Shown piece after piece: positions 9,200 through 19,550 of a stretch of 64,000 bases of DNA. The number at the start of each line of letters is the position of its first letter. Positions within the stretch are counted from its first letter, which is position 1. A model generated the notes under the pieces. The model had not been told where the DNA came from. It searched no databases and worked only from the letters and a program-made list of their open reading frames with translations. The DNA comes from Rhizobium acidisoli (GTDB lineage Bacteria; Pseudomonadota; Alphaproteobacteria; Rhizobiales; Rhizobiaceae): positions 1-64,000 of the forward strand of contig NZ_CP034999.1 in assembly GCF_002531755.2 (NCBI RefSeq), given 5' to 3'. Made by a program: the position numbers and the translations under genes.

Positions 9200-10580
9200 T
9201 TAGTTCCTCGTCAGCGCGTTGAGTATCCGCGCCCAGGATCGCTGACCCTTATGAAAGGATGTCAGATTATACTTCTCGTTGGGCGAATGGATGCGATCGT
9301 TAGGGAGCGCGAAGCCCACCAAGAGTGAGTCCAGCCCCAGATATGCCTGAAACTCGCCGACAACAGGTATCGAACCACCCACTACCCTCATGATCGGCGC
9401 TTTTGTCCATTCGTCGGCCAGTGCTGACTTGGCGCAGCCAAATATGGGGCGTCGTATGGAAGCTGATGCGCCGGCGAGCAGTCGTGCGATTGAAATTCCA
9501 CCCTACAGTCTGCCGGGAGGCGCTCCTCGACAAATTTGCGGAACGAGCCCTAACGTTGGCTGGGTCCTGCTTGTGTACGAGACGAAACGAAACCTTGGCA
9601 GACGCTTCAGCCGGAATGACTGTCTTGAAACCCTTACCCGTGTAGCCACCGGAAAACCCGTTGAATTCGGCCGTGGGGCGCGCCCAAACCAGCTCGAGTA
9701 TCGAGCGCCCCTTTTCACCCGATGGAACCGACAGGCCGATTGGTCCGAGGAAACTTTCGGCCGTCTCCCGAGGGCCTCCCACGAGGCCAAGACTTGGCTC
9801 GGGGTCTCCTCGACGCCGTCATAGAAGCCGTGAATTGTCACGCGGCCATCGTTGTCGTGGATCTCCCCAAGGATCTTCGCAAGCACTCGGATAGGGTTCG
9901 CCGCCGCGCCGCCGTAGATGCCTGAGTGAAGGTCGCGGCTGGCGGCATGGATCGTCATCTCTTCTTCCACCAGTCCACGCATGCCAACGCAGATGGCAGG
10001 AGTCATCGCGTCGCGTTGGCTCGTGTCGCAGACTAGCGCGAAGTCGGCTTTCAATTCGTCCGCATTGGCCGCAAGAAACGCGCGCATCGAGGAGAGCCAG
10101 ACTCCTCCTCACCCTCAAAAAGGATTGTAACCTTACAGGGCAATACCCACCCACCGCCTTGTAAGCACGACACGCTTCCACGAACGTCATTAGTTGACCT
10201 TTGTCATCCGAAGCGCCACGTCCGGCAATGACCTGGTAGCCATCCTCGCTCTCGCGCACGGCGGGTCAAACGGGTCGCGGGTCCACAACTCGAGGGATCA
10301 ACCGGCTGAACATCATAATGTCCGTAGAAGAGGACATGCGGAGCACCGGGGGTCCGTCATGGTGAGCGACGACCATTGGGTGACCTGGAGTATCGCGTAA
10401 TGCTGGCTTCGAAGCCGATCGAGGCTAGATCATCCACAAGCCACTCCGCAGCCCTTTGGCAATCCGCTTTGTAGGCCGGATCAGTGGAGATCGACTTATG
10501 CGCAAAAGGCTGAAAAGGCGCGACACCGCAGCTTCGCATTCGGTATCGATGTGGTGCAAGACGGCAGGTAGCGCATTCAT
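9200..10580 (-). pseudogene. M20-family peptidase/deacylase, decayed
   Basis: The gene starts MNALPAVLHHIDTECEAAVS behind GGAGACC. In changing frames it reads SSISTDPAYKADCQRAAEWL, GRGASDDKGQLMTFVEACRA, ILFEGEEESGS, CVGMRGLVEEEMTIHAASRD, LHSGIYGGAAANPIRVLA and a C terminus GGSIPVVGEFQAYLGLDSLL, IHSPNEKYNL. These are the metal-binding and catalytic motifs (GRGASDDKG, EGEEESGS, HSGxxGG) of the M20 ArgE/DapE/CPG2 group. Several frameshifts disrupt it. Usual length is about 460 residues, which the span allows. Confidence 0.8.
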
Positions 10581-11663
10581 TAAGGTCTCCTACGTGTTTA
10601 CTGTTAGCTCAGAAAGCTGGTGGGTTCCGAGCGCTCCGCCTGCAGAGTCCATCCTTGTGGCCCGCGGGCATCTGTTTTGGACTGGGGTCCCGGCGGTCAT
10701 TTTTACGAGATGCAACGCTGTCTCGCGCAACTGAGTTTTCGGTCATTCTCCCAACACGATCGCATCGAGGCCGCACTTGCGGACCCGCTCGACGAAATGC
10801 ACGTCTGCGCCATTTGGCATCACAAACTTACGAGAAGCCTATACCATTCTACTTCAATTTCAATACCGCACAGCGCGAGACGGGAAGTTTGGCGTCGTCT
10901 GCAAATTTAACCTGCACGATAAGACTGGGGCGGCATCGTCATGCCCATGATACTAGCGGCGAATAGAAGCCTCTCGGCTTTTCCAACGGCCGCATAGAGA
11001 GGCCGGCTGCGTGTCTATGACAGGTATAGACCATCAACGCCGCGCCACCGATTGCCATCGCCGGCTAGGCGACGCGAAGCCGGATGAACCGTCCTTAGAG
11101 GGCCTTTTTGGCTCTTTCTGGTCTGTTTGGAGCAATTTAAGTAGGCGCCTCGCCATCGGGCCCGACTGACTGCCTCGCTGCACACCCGCTGCCAGCGAGC
11201 CACGCCGAGGTCTGTCTTGACCACACCTTCTTGGCCAGCCGAATGCGGAAGCCGCCTGTGCCGAACCGATGTCGTCGTGGCGGCCGCGCCTGACGTGAAG
11301 ATGGAAGGAAAGATCCCTTCGTGAATCGAGGCAAGCCCAAACATGACTTGCTCTGCGTGATATCGCATCCTTCGTGTTGGCCCTCGCGCCGCCGTTGACA
11401 GGTCTCAAACCATGCAATAGTATATCTCAGATCGCCACCTTTGAGATCACAGAAAGGCGGAAGCCTTTGGTGAAACAGAATGATCGAAAACGCGTCGCAG
11501 CGAGAGTGAATATCGGCGGGCGCTTTCGACCTTCGGACGACGGATGCTCCGTTGACTGCAAGGCGATCGCTTCAGACTGCGGCTTAGAGCCTCACGTCTG
11601 TTTGAACTGGGTAGATGAACACGGTCGCATCACCGGCCGAGGGGAACACAAAAGGAACATCAC
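10581..11663. other. About 1.1 kb of apparently decayed sequence
   Basis: No reading frame here combines a plausible start with a recognisable product. Overlapping open frames of 90-130 codons exist on both strands (for example 11015-11368 minus), the pattern expected of GC-rich decayed sequence. The last part (11461-11640) precedes the transporter operon and may contain its promoter. I recognise nothing specific. Confidence 0.35.
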
Positions 11664-12494
11664 ATGAGCAAATCTTTAATTTCAGCTGCAGCTGCGGCGT
11701 TGATTGCGGTTGTGTCGACAGCTTTGCCAGCGAACGCTGGCGCCGTTCTCGATCAAGTCCAGGCGGCAAAGACGCTCACAGTAGCGACTTCTAGCGGTTG
11801 GCCTAACAGTTCGTTCCTGAATGACAAACAGGAACTCGATGTTTTGAGATCGAGGTTGCCAAGGGAGTGGCGAAACACCTTGGGTCTCCGTCAAGTTCGT
11901 AACGCCGGGCTGGGACGTCATAGTTGCAGGCAAATGGGCAGGCCGTTGGGATATGGCGATGGGCCAGATGGTTCGACCAAGGCACGCGCGGAAAAGTTCG
12001 ATTTTCCTGCCATTTACTTTTACACGAGGAACGTTGCTGTCATTCACAAAGACAGTAAAGCAACCAAACTTTCCGACCTGGATGGAAAGGTGATCGGCCT
12101 CGTAACAGGTGATGATGCGGCAATCGCATATGCCCGTCATAACCTGACGTTGGATTGGGCGGACGAAAAGCCGCTAGAATACAAGTTTACACCGGGCGAA
12201 ATGAGAAACTACGAGAATACCGGGTTGCAGGCAGATGACCTCCGACTAGGTGATGGCGTTCGTCTCGATGCAATCATCACCGATGAAGTGAGTGCGCAAG
12301 GTGTGATCAAGGCCGGTTACCCCCTGAGAGTGCTCGGCGATGCATTGTTCCCGACCCCAGGAGCCATCGCAATTTTGAAAGGGGACAAGGAGTTCTCTGA
12401 TAAGATAGCTGCCGCCATCAAAAGCATGAAGGATGATGGCACACTCTCTAAGCTTTCGATTAAGTGGTACGGTATCGATAGCACCGCTGAATAG
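11664..12494 (+). pseudogene. Polar amino acid ABC transporter substrate-binding protein with compensating frameshifts
   Basis: Residues 1-25 form a signal peptide (MSKSLISAAAAALIAVVSTA then LPANAG). The mature part starts VLDQVQAAKTLTVATSSGWP, typical of family 3 periplasmic solute-binding proteins of the PAAT class. Between about 11840 and 11975 the true sequence lies in other frames (FEIEVAKGVAKHLG, then VSVKFVTPGWDVIVAGKWAG); after that the original frame resumes with KFDFPAIYFYTRNVAVIHKD to the stop. The indels cancel out, leaving one open frame of 276 codons with an internal scrambled block of about 45 residues. It was the first gene of a plus-strand operon with 12538 and 13506. Ectoine or amino acid uptake is possible. 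Confidence 0.75.
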
Positions 12495-12537
12495 GTTGTA
12501 AACCTTTGTTTGAACAACCTTATCGAAGGACGCCATA

Positions 12538-13509
12538 ATGCTTTATCAGGATACAATTGACTCCGAGGTCTTGGTTCACAAGCCGTGGTTTGTGGCCTCT
12601 ACCTTCGCTGTCGTGCTCGCTCTGTTTCTGATGTATAACCTGACTGGCACAACTATGGCGAGCTTATGCGCCCCGTCATCGGCGATCCGTCGCAAAGCGG
12701 CCTCTACGGCCGCTTTGCGATCGCTTTTGTTATTGCGGTTGCGTTCAGTCTTAATCTCGTGCTCATCGGGTTCGCGCCGATAAAAGCCCAAATCATCTTG
12801 GTTTGGCTTGAGTTGCTCCTGCTCATTCTAGCATTCTTCAAGTCGTTTGAGCTCAGTCTGCCTTTCATCCGGAGAACCTTCCCTTTCTGATAACGCAGGG
12901 TGTGTTTACGACGTTGTATGTGTCGGCAATTTCGCTGCTTTTTGCGTCGCTCATCGCAATCATCGCCGCTGTTGCGAAGCTTTCGAGTAACGGCTTCGCT
13001 TACGGGATCGCAAGTTTCTACACGTCGTTCTTCCGCGGTCTCCCCTGCTGATGCAGATTTACCTCATCTACCTCGGTTTGCCTCAGTTCGGTATCGTTCT
13101 GAACGCGGTGCCTTCAGGAATATTGGCCCTTTCAGTCTGTATCGGCGCCTATATGACGGAAATCTTCCGCTCTGGAATTCAGAGCATCGACCGCGGGCAA
13201 TGGGAAGCATCCAGGTCCATGGGCTTCGGCTTCGGTCTGACAATGCGAAGGATTATACTTCCGCAGGCGCTTCCCGTTATCGTTCCACCGATGGGGAACA
13301 CCTTCATCTCGATGCTGAAAGATAGCTCGCTCGTGTCCGTCCTTGGCGTATGGGAACTGACGTTCCTGGCTCGCACGATTGGCCAGCCCACCTTTCACAA
13401 TATGGAGATGCTTGTAGCGGCTTCGTTGATTTACTGGGTTTTATCCTGTTGTCTCGAACTGATTCAATCAAGGATTGAACGCTATTACCACAGGAGCAAG
13501 ATGCGATGA
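12538..13509 (+). pseudogene. Amino acid ABC transporter permease (HisM/GlnP type), frameshifted
   Basis: The pieces give one membrane permease of about 320 residues. MLYQDTIDSEVLVHKPWFVA leads into a first membrane segment, then LYGRFAIAFVIAVAFSLNLV, ELLLLILAFFKSFELSLPFI and, after a shift near 12890 and another near 13050, YLIYLGLPQFGIVLNAVPSG. The EAA loop typical of PAAT permeases is present as QWEASRSMGFGFGLTMRRII LPQA. At least three indels break it. It lies 43 bases after the binding-protein gene and overlaps the ATPase gene start. Confidence 0.8.
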
Positions 13510-14335
13510 TCACCAAAGCAGTTCAAATGGACCTAGAAGGTAGCAAAACTTGTGCCACCGCCCAAGATGTAGCGCATAAGTTAAATTCGGATCAATTTTG
13601 TGAGGATGTCATTACAGCCAAAAACGTTTCTAAGTGGTATGGCAGCTTCAGAGTATTGACGAACGTCAACCTCAGTGTCCGTAAGGGTGAACGCGTTGTT
13701 ATCTGCGGGCCCTCCGGATCGGAAAGTCAACGCTGATCCGCTGTTTCAATCGGCTCGAGGCACATCAAGAGGGTGAGATCACCGTCAATGGCGTCAGATT
13801 GCACAACAAGATGCGCAACGTGACTGAGGTTCGCAAAAGCGTTGGCATGGTATTCCAGAACTTCAATCTCTTTCCACACATGACCGTGCTGATGAACTGC
13901 ATGGCGGGTCCGATGTGGATTAAGGGTGTTCCGGAAGCCGAGGCCAGAAAGACTGCGATGAAATTCCTGGAGCGTGTGCGCATTCCCGAACAGGCGAACA
14001 AATACCCTGTTCAGCTGTCCGGGGGACAGCAGCAGCGCGTTGCCATCGCCCGTTCCCTTTGCATGGAACCAGCCGTGATGCTGTTCGACGAGCCAACTTC
14101 GGCGCTTGATCCGGAGATGGTGTCAGAAGTTCTCGAAACGATGACAAGCCTCGCCCAGGATGGCATGACGATGGTGTGCGTAACGCATGAGATGGGTTTC
14201 GCACGATCTGTTGCCGACCGCGTCATCTTCATGGACGCAGGTCAGATCGTCGAGGAGGGTGCTCCAAATGACTTCTTCGCGAATCCGCAGCACCCAAGAA
14301 CAAAACTGTTTCTCAGTCAGGTCTTAAAGCATTGA
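13506..14335 (+). pseudogene. Amino acid ABC transporter ATP-binding protein, frameshifted in Walker A
   Basis: The frame begins MITKAVQMDLEGSKTCATAQ and reaches [12 protein letters not shown], where a G appears to be missing near 13721: the expected [20 protein letters not shown] continues in the next frame. The rest is well preserved: [16 protein letters not shown], the signature [15 protein letters not shown], Walker [15 protein letters not shown] and the switch histidine CVTHEMGF. The break falls exactly in the nucleotide-binding loop, so no active ATPase can be made. It is the last gene of the transporter operon. Confidence 0.88.
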
Positions 14336-14810
14336 AGCTAAGGAGGGATAGTCGGATTGCTGCCGTGCGCGCCGCCAATCAGAATCCATGAACGAAGGTT
14401 TATTGTCATGTCGGGAAGTAGTACCGCGGTGGAGCGGGCTATAGTGAAGAACTGGATCCTTCCAACAGAGTGCCGTCATTGTACCAGGTGTAATCATGCG
14501 CGGCCATACCCGTTTTAGAACGGAAGAGCTATAGCAGAATGCTACGGCGACGAGACGGCGGCGAGGCGGCGAGGCAAGCGTCAATGATCATCAGTCTAGA
14601 ATCCGACCGAGCCGGGTTACCCGGTATTCGGTTCTCGCGCGCCGCTATCATAGAAGCGGACATCAGTGCGTAACCAAGTCGATTGCTTTTAGTTTCCATT
14701 ACGCTCGTGCGGAACTCTTGCTTGAAGACCGAGCAAGGCCATCCTTCCGGGGCAATACCCACGAGGCATTAAAGTAATATTTTAATAGTTGGGTACCTCG
14801 TCAATATATC
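14336..14810. other. Intergenic, no gene seen
   Basis: No frame with a credible start and similarity was found. An AT-rich stretch (14765-14790) precedes the IS66 fragment that begins at 14811. The stretch probably consists of the transporter operon end and IS flanking sequence. Confidence 0.4.
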
Positions 14811-14890
14811 GTAAGCGCCCAACGAGCGGATTTTGCTGATCGGGCAAATCGGGCGATGTTCTGGCATTAATACCAGATCGAAGAGGTTGC

Positions 14891-15253
14891 ATGGCTCGCA
14901 TGGAGATCATGTCCGGCACTGAGCGTAGGCGGCGCTGGTCGGATGAGGCGAAACTGAGGATATTGACAGAAGCGGATCAACCTGGTGTTCGCATTGGTGA
15001 TGTGGCTCGCCGGCATGACATTCATCCTGGCCAGATCCGTTTGTGGCGGCAGTCCTTCAGCTATGTCGGTCGACCAGCGATGTTCCTTCCGGTGGAAATC
15101 ACCGAGGAGGTGAGCGCTACCCAGGCACCTGACACGCCACCGACGCCAGCGGTCATCGAGATCTCGCTACGAAACGGTCGGTGCTTGAGGGTTCCGGCTG
15201 ACGTGGAGCTAAGGATGCTCGGGTCGTTGATCGCTTGCGTGGAGGCGGCATGA
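14891..15253 (+). CDS. tnpA: IS66-family TnpA (Orf1)
   Basis: This 120-residue protein has the IS66 Orf1 helix-turn-helix (RRRWSDEAKLRILTEADQPG, then DVARRHDIHPGQIRLWRQSF) and the usual C-terminal segment VIEISLRNGRCLRVPADVEL. The stop overlaps the tnpB ATG (ATGA). The reading frame is intact, but the element has lost tnpC, so it is unlikely to move by itself. Confidence 0.88.
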   Translation: MARMEIMSGTERRRRWSDEAKLRILTEADQPGVRIGDVARRHDIHPGQIRLWRQSFSYVGRPAMFLPVEITEEVSATQAPDTPPTPAVIEISLRNGRCLRVPADVELRMLGSLIACVEAA

Positions 15254-15336
15254 TCGGGCCTTCCGGGAATTTCCGGGTCTATCTTGCCTGCGGAGTGACC
15301 GACATGCGGCGTGGAATTGATGGACTGTCGGCGTTC
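15250..15336 (+). pseudogene. tnpB: IS66 tnpB, truncated
   Basis: The sequence MIGPSGNFRVYLACGVTDMR RGIDGLS is the TnpB N terminus (about 29 of about 115 residues). Homology ends at about 15336 at the junction with the alkylsulfatase fragment. Confidence 0.85.
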
Positions 15337-16408
15337 CACATATTCCTCGCCATTGTCAGGCGTGATGAGGTTGATGACGTATTCAAGACCTTCGATCTTG
15401 CTGCTGTCGGCGAATTCCGAGGAAATTGAGCCAGAGTTCGGTGGTCATCCCCCGGATCGTGTCGACCCCACTGCTCTTGGGCGCAGTACCTTTCGGCATG
15501 CCGTGGCGAAGTTCGTAGGCGGCGGCGAGGAAGCTGTTGCGCACGCTCGGGCTCTCTTTTTGGTAGCCGATCTGCTCAAAGATATCCGCCACAAGATCTT
15601 TCGCTGTCTGGTTGCCGGGCTCGGCATAGACGAGCTTGTTCATGATCTCCATTGCCTCACGATATTTGCCGGCGCCGTAGAGCTGTGTACCCTTGGCCAT
15701 AATTTTTTCCGCGCCGCCCATCATCTCGACATACAGGGGTGCAGACTCGCGTGGCGATAGCGGGATCAAGGTCGCCGGATTGCCATCCCAGTAGCCGAGA
15801 TAGCGATTCAGCACAGCGCGGCTATTATGCTCCTCAGACCCGTGATAGCTATGCGCTGCCCACTGTTTCTGAAGGCTGGCGGGCAGCTTGTAGACATTTT
15901 GGATCTCGTTGATCGTGACGCCCTGGTTGGCAAGGTGCAGTACATTGTTGTTGAGATGCGCATAGGTGTCGCGTTGTGCCCGCATGACCTCCTGAATGCG
16001 TTCGTTCCCCCAGCGCGGCCACCTATGGGCGGCAAACATGAACTCTGCCTCTGTCCCGTAACGGTATAGAGCGGTGCTGACATGCTTCGACCAGGCCAGC
16101 GCATCGCGCACGAGGGCCCCGCGCAACGTGTAGATATTGTGGATGGTCCCGGTAATGTTCTCTGCCGCCCAGAAAGCCTTGAACTGCGGAAACCATGTAT
16201 TCATCTCCGCCGGCGCTTCCGTGCCTGGCGTGTTCTGGAATTCCATCGTGACGCCATCGATCGTCAACTCTCGAAATCTTTCTCGAAGTAGCGCGTCGGC
16301 TGGATCAGGCCCAGGTTACCGGCGGCAGTATTCTTGCCGATAGACTGGTCCACGTGACCGAACAGGCTGCGCGGCAGCAAGACCGGCCCGAAAGAGCCGA
16401 AATCGACG
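15337..16408 (-). pseudogene. Alkylsulfatase (SdsA/BDS1-type metallo-beta-lactamase) internal fragment
   Basis: In minus-strand frames the segment reads LFGHVDQSIGKNTAAGNLGL, a shift near 16268, then DGVTMEFQNTPGTEAPAEMN, WFPQFKAFWAAENITGTIHN, SHYHGSEEHNSRAVLNRYLG YWDGNPATLIPLSP, and, after another shift near 15420, IEGLEYVINLITPDNGEEYV. These are the catalytic-to-dimerisation and SCP2-like parts of secondary alkylsulfatases such as SdsA1, which hydrolyse alkyl sulfates. Normal length is about 650 residues. Here both ends are missing, cut by an IS66 fragment on one side and an IS481-type fragment on the other. Confidence 0.8.
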
Positions 16409-17010
16409 GTGCTCTCCGTCGAGGAGGAGGCTGTTATCGTTGCCTTTCGCCGGTATACGCTGCTGCCGCTCGATGACTGCCTCTATGCACTGCAGCCGAC
16501 AATCCCGCATCTTACGCGGTCTTCGCTGCATCGTTGCCTGCAGCGTCACGGCATCGGCCGCTTGCCAGATGTCGACGGCGACAGGCCGGCGAAGAAGAAG
16601 TTCAAGAGCTACCCGATCGGCTACTTCCACATCGACATTGCCGAGGTGCGCACCGAACAGGGTAAGTTACATATATTCGTTGCCATCGATCGCACCTCAA
16701 AGTTTGCCTTCATCGAACTGCACGAGAAGGCGACCACCGCCGTCTCGCGCGAGTTCCTCCTGCGCTTGATTGCAGCCGTCCCCTACAACATCCACACCGT
16801 GCTCACCGACAACGGGATCCAGTTCACCACGCCCGGTGCTGGAGGCTCCGCTGTGCCGCTGATCAAAGAAGCAATCGCCAATGGAGAACCTTTCTCCCAT
16901 GCCTTCGAATATACCTGCGCCACTAACGATATCGAGCACCGCACCACCAAGGTAAAGCATCCATGGACCAACGGTCAGGTTGAGAGAATGAACCGAACCA
17001 TCAACATTCA
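16409..17010 (+). pseudogene. IS481-family transposase fragment
   Basis: The frame runs LSVEEEAVIVAFRRYTLLPL, LHRCLQRHGIGRLPD, IGYFHIDIAEVRTEQGKLHI, VLTDNGIQFT and HPWTNGQVERMNRTI. The D (HIDIAEV), D (TDNG) and E (GQVERMN) of the DDE triad are present. The first part (helix-turn-helix region) and the end after MNRTI are missing; the following sequence up to 17107 is unrelated. It is truncated at both ends, so it is inactive. Confidence 0.82.
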
Positions 17011-17157
17011 AAAATCATTCAACAAAGTTTACAAATTCTTTGCAATTATAGATCGCGGACAATGGTACCTTCACCTCGAATCTGGGCCAGGCACGAACAA
17101 AGGCTGATGCCTGCTGATCCTCAGACCGCCCAAAGAGTGCAACGGAGGTCATCGCCA

Positions 17158-18447
17158 ATGGCAAGAAGGACGCTCATCCTGCTTGAAGGCCACAGAAGTA
17201 TTGGTCCAATGTACTTAAAAGAAGCCCGAGGACTTGGCCTCAATCCAATTACTCTGTCGGCTGATCCAACCGAGTACGATTATCTTGCAGCGGAAGGAGT
17301 CGACGTAATCCAAGTGGATACAGAAAATCTCGGTGCACTAATCGGCGAATGTTCCCAGCTGCGCGCGAAGCATGACATAGCTGGCATCACCGGCTTTACG
17401 ACCCTCGACGAGTCGCTCTATGCGACAGTCGGCAAACTCTGCAGGCATTTCGATCTCCCGGGACCCAACCCTGCATCGATTGAACGATGCTGCGACAAAT
17501 TCGCTCAACGTCAGCTTCTCGCGCAAACCGGTGTGCCGATGCCTGATTATCGCTTGGCAGCGAGCGCGACGGACGTAGAAAAATATGCTGCGGAGATCGG
17601 CCTGCCGGTGGTTGTTAAGCCAGCCGCGGGTACGGGCAGCAGCGGTGTCCGATTGTGTCGCAGTGTCAATGAATTAGCGGAACACACAACTTATCTATTG
17701 AGCAGAAAGCACACATGGAAGTCGTTGCCAAGGATACTAGTTGAAGAATTTGCACAAGGTCCTTTCTATGGCGCTGATATAATGGGAAATGAGGTCATTG
17801 GGATTGGCACCGCTGATTTTGCCTCCCCGCCCCATTTTATCTTTCGTGAGTGCACCTATCCGGCACCGCTAACTGACGACGCGCATAAGCGTATTGCCGA
17901 TGTTTCGCTAGCCTGTCTGCAAGCTCTCGGCCTTGATTGGGGCCCAACGAGCATTGAGTTCCGGTGGACGAAGCGTGGTCCAGTTGTCATTGAAGTCAAT
18001 CCACGTCTTTCGGGTGGGACCAACCCTCAAAGGGTTCAACTGGCTTATGGTGTCGATCTCGTTGCCGAGCACATCAAGGTTGTCATCGGCGAGGAATGGA
18101 ATTTGCGCAGAAGCCGTTCAGACGTTGCGGCCACACGGTACCTTATTCCTGACCGCGACGGCACCCTTGATTGGATCGATGGCGGCAGTCGGGCGGCGGC
18201 CGTACCAGGTGTCGCTGAGGTCAAATTTTATGTTGAACCTAAGAAGACGATCGCCAGGAACGGCGATTACCTTGACGCTATTGGACATGTTATTGCAGCC
18301 TCACCCAGCCTTGCCCGGACCGAGGCAACACTTGAGCGCGCGGTCGACTTAATCAGTTGGTCGATCGCACCATCTCCGACCGAACAGGAAAAACCACAGC
18401 CCCCCCACCTCTCCGCACCACCACAAGTGCCCCCAGCTAAAAGGTGA
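17158..18447 (+). CDS. ATP-grasp domain protein (putative carboxylate-amine ligase)
   Basis: This intact protein of 429 residues starts at MARRTLILLEGHRSIGPMYL, 9 bases behind GGAGG at 17144-17148; an upstream in-frame ATG at 17107 has no such site. It shows a pre-ATP-grasp domain (residues 1-105), ATP-grasp motifs LPVVVKPAAGTGSSGVRLCR and ILVEEFAQGPFYGADIMGN, and the metal-binding VVIEVNPRLSGGTNP. The proline-rich tail after about 410 looks disordered. The pattern fits carbamoyl-phosphate-synthase-like or dipeptide-ligase (BacD-like) enzymes, which couple a carboxylate to an amine with ATP. The substrate is unknown. It stands alone between an IS481 fragment and an IS630 element. Confidence 0.8.
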   Translation: MARRTLILLEGHRSIGPMYLKEARGLGLNPITLSADPTEYDYLAAEGVDVIQVDTENLGALIGECSQLRAKHDIAGITGFTTLDESLYATVGKLCRHFDLPGPNPASIERCCDKFAQRQLLAQTGVPMPDYRLAASATDVEKYAAEIGLPVVVKPAAGTGSSGVRLCRSVNELAEHTTYLLSRKHTWKSLPRILVEEFAQGPFYGADIMGNEVIGIGTADFASPPHFIFRECTYPAPLTDDAHKRIADVSLACLQALGLDWGPTSIEFRWTKRGPVVIEVNPRLSGGTNPQRVQLAYGVDLVAEHIKVVIGEEWNLRRSRSDVAATRYLIPDRDGTLDWIDGGSRAAAVPGVAEVKFYVEPKKTIARNGDYLDAIGHVIAASPSLARTEATLERAVDLISWSIAPSPTEQEKPQPPHLSAPPQVPPAKR

Positions 18448-18473
18448 TCATCGCCCAACATCGGTCGAATCGC

Positions 18474-18475
18474 TA
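18474..18475. repeat. TA target duplication of the IS630 element (left)
   Basis: A TA lies directly outside the left end, and again outside the right end (21391-21392). IS630/Tc1 elements insert at and duplicate TA. Confidence 0.75.
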
Positions 18476-18559
18476 GAGCAAGTCCTGCGATCGATGAATC
18501 GATTGTGATGTGACGGCGTCCATCGAAGCTGATTCAAACATCCACAGGAGAAGAGGTGG

Positions 18560-19014
18560 ATGATGGGACAAGCACTGAGCGATGATCTTCGAATACGGGT
18601 TTTGAAAGCGTCTGCGGCGGGAATGTCGGCTCGACAGGCCGCAGCTCGGTTCGGAGTTGGGATTTCGACGGCGATCCGCTGGATTGCGAGAGCGAAAGAG
18701 GGTGAGCTGACTGCTCGGCCGCAAGGGTGGAGACGCCGGTCGGCGGTGGATGCACACGAGGAATTCGTTGTCACACTGATTGAAGAGCGTAAGGACGTGA
18801 CGCTCGATGAATGGTCGAACGTTTGTCTGTCGAGCGGCAGGTGAAGATCAGCCGCAGCGCACTTGGCGCTTGGCTTCGAGGCCGCGGATGGACCTTTAAA
18901 AAAAGACCGCCCACGCACTGGAGCAGGACCGGCCGGACGTCCTGAAGCGCCGGCGTGTCTGGTTCGACGGCCAACTGGATCTCGATCCGGAGAAACTGAT
19001 CTTCATCGACGAAA
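18560..19014 (+). pseudogene. IS630 transposase, first half (frameshifted)
   Basis: MMGQALSDDLRIRVLKASAA starts a helix-turn-helix Orf1 region (ARQAAARFGVGISTAIRWIA). Frame changes near 18815 and 18902 join it to VERLSVERQVKISRSALGAW and then VWFDGQLDLDPEKLIFIDE, the first catalytic Asp region. The intron starts right after the GAC GAA A of this motif. Two frameshifts make the transposase inactive even if the intron were spliced. Confidence 0.85.
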
Positions 19015-19550
19015 GTGTGCTGCAGAGCAGCGGAAGGAGTTACATGAACTAAGACCGTAGCGTAAAGCTGCGTGAATGATGGGGGAAGGCCCCCCGGGAT
19101 CGGCTTTCAGGAGCGGGTTCAGTCCGAGCTGCTGCGGTAAAGAGCCGTGGTGGTGAGCGTCGGATGAAAAAGTTCGGACGAGATCCGAGCAGGTGCGTGT
19201 CCGAAAGACGAACGAAAGTGAACCCTCCGAAGACGCGCCGTTATGAATAAAGCGTCGTCGAAACCAGGACTGTTTCGTCATCCTGGGACAAGTCCGTCGG
19301 GTGCCTGATGATTGGGCGGGCGGCGACCGGCGTAGAGGGGCGTGAGTTGGACACAGGCTTTCACGCGGAACTGCAGGAACCGGGCTCCTGATGCCAAGGG
19401 AGAAGCCCAAGCGGAGAAACCGTAAGGCGAGAGTACCGATGCAGGAGACTGGGGCGGACCGATCCGTATGAGCGTTGAGGGCCCTGTAATGGGGCCAGAG
19501 CAAAGGGATCGGATCAGGTGGTCGTATTGTTTGGAACAACTGGAAACAGG

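Larger units (their letters stand above)
14811..15336 (+). mobile_element. IS66-family element fragment (left end, tnpA, start of tnpB)
   Basis: The end GTAAGCGCCCAACGAGCGGA is an IS66-type terminal repeat, followed by tnpA and the first 29 codons of tnpB. It stops abruptly at about 15336, where an alkylsulfatase gene fragment in the opposite orientation begins. It is a different IS66 type from the two full copies in this window. Confidence 0.85.
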
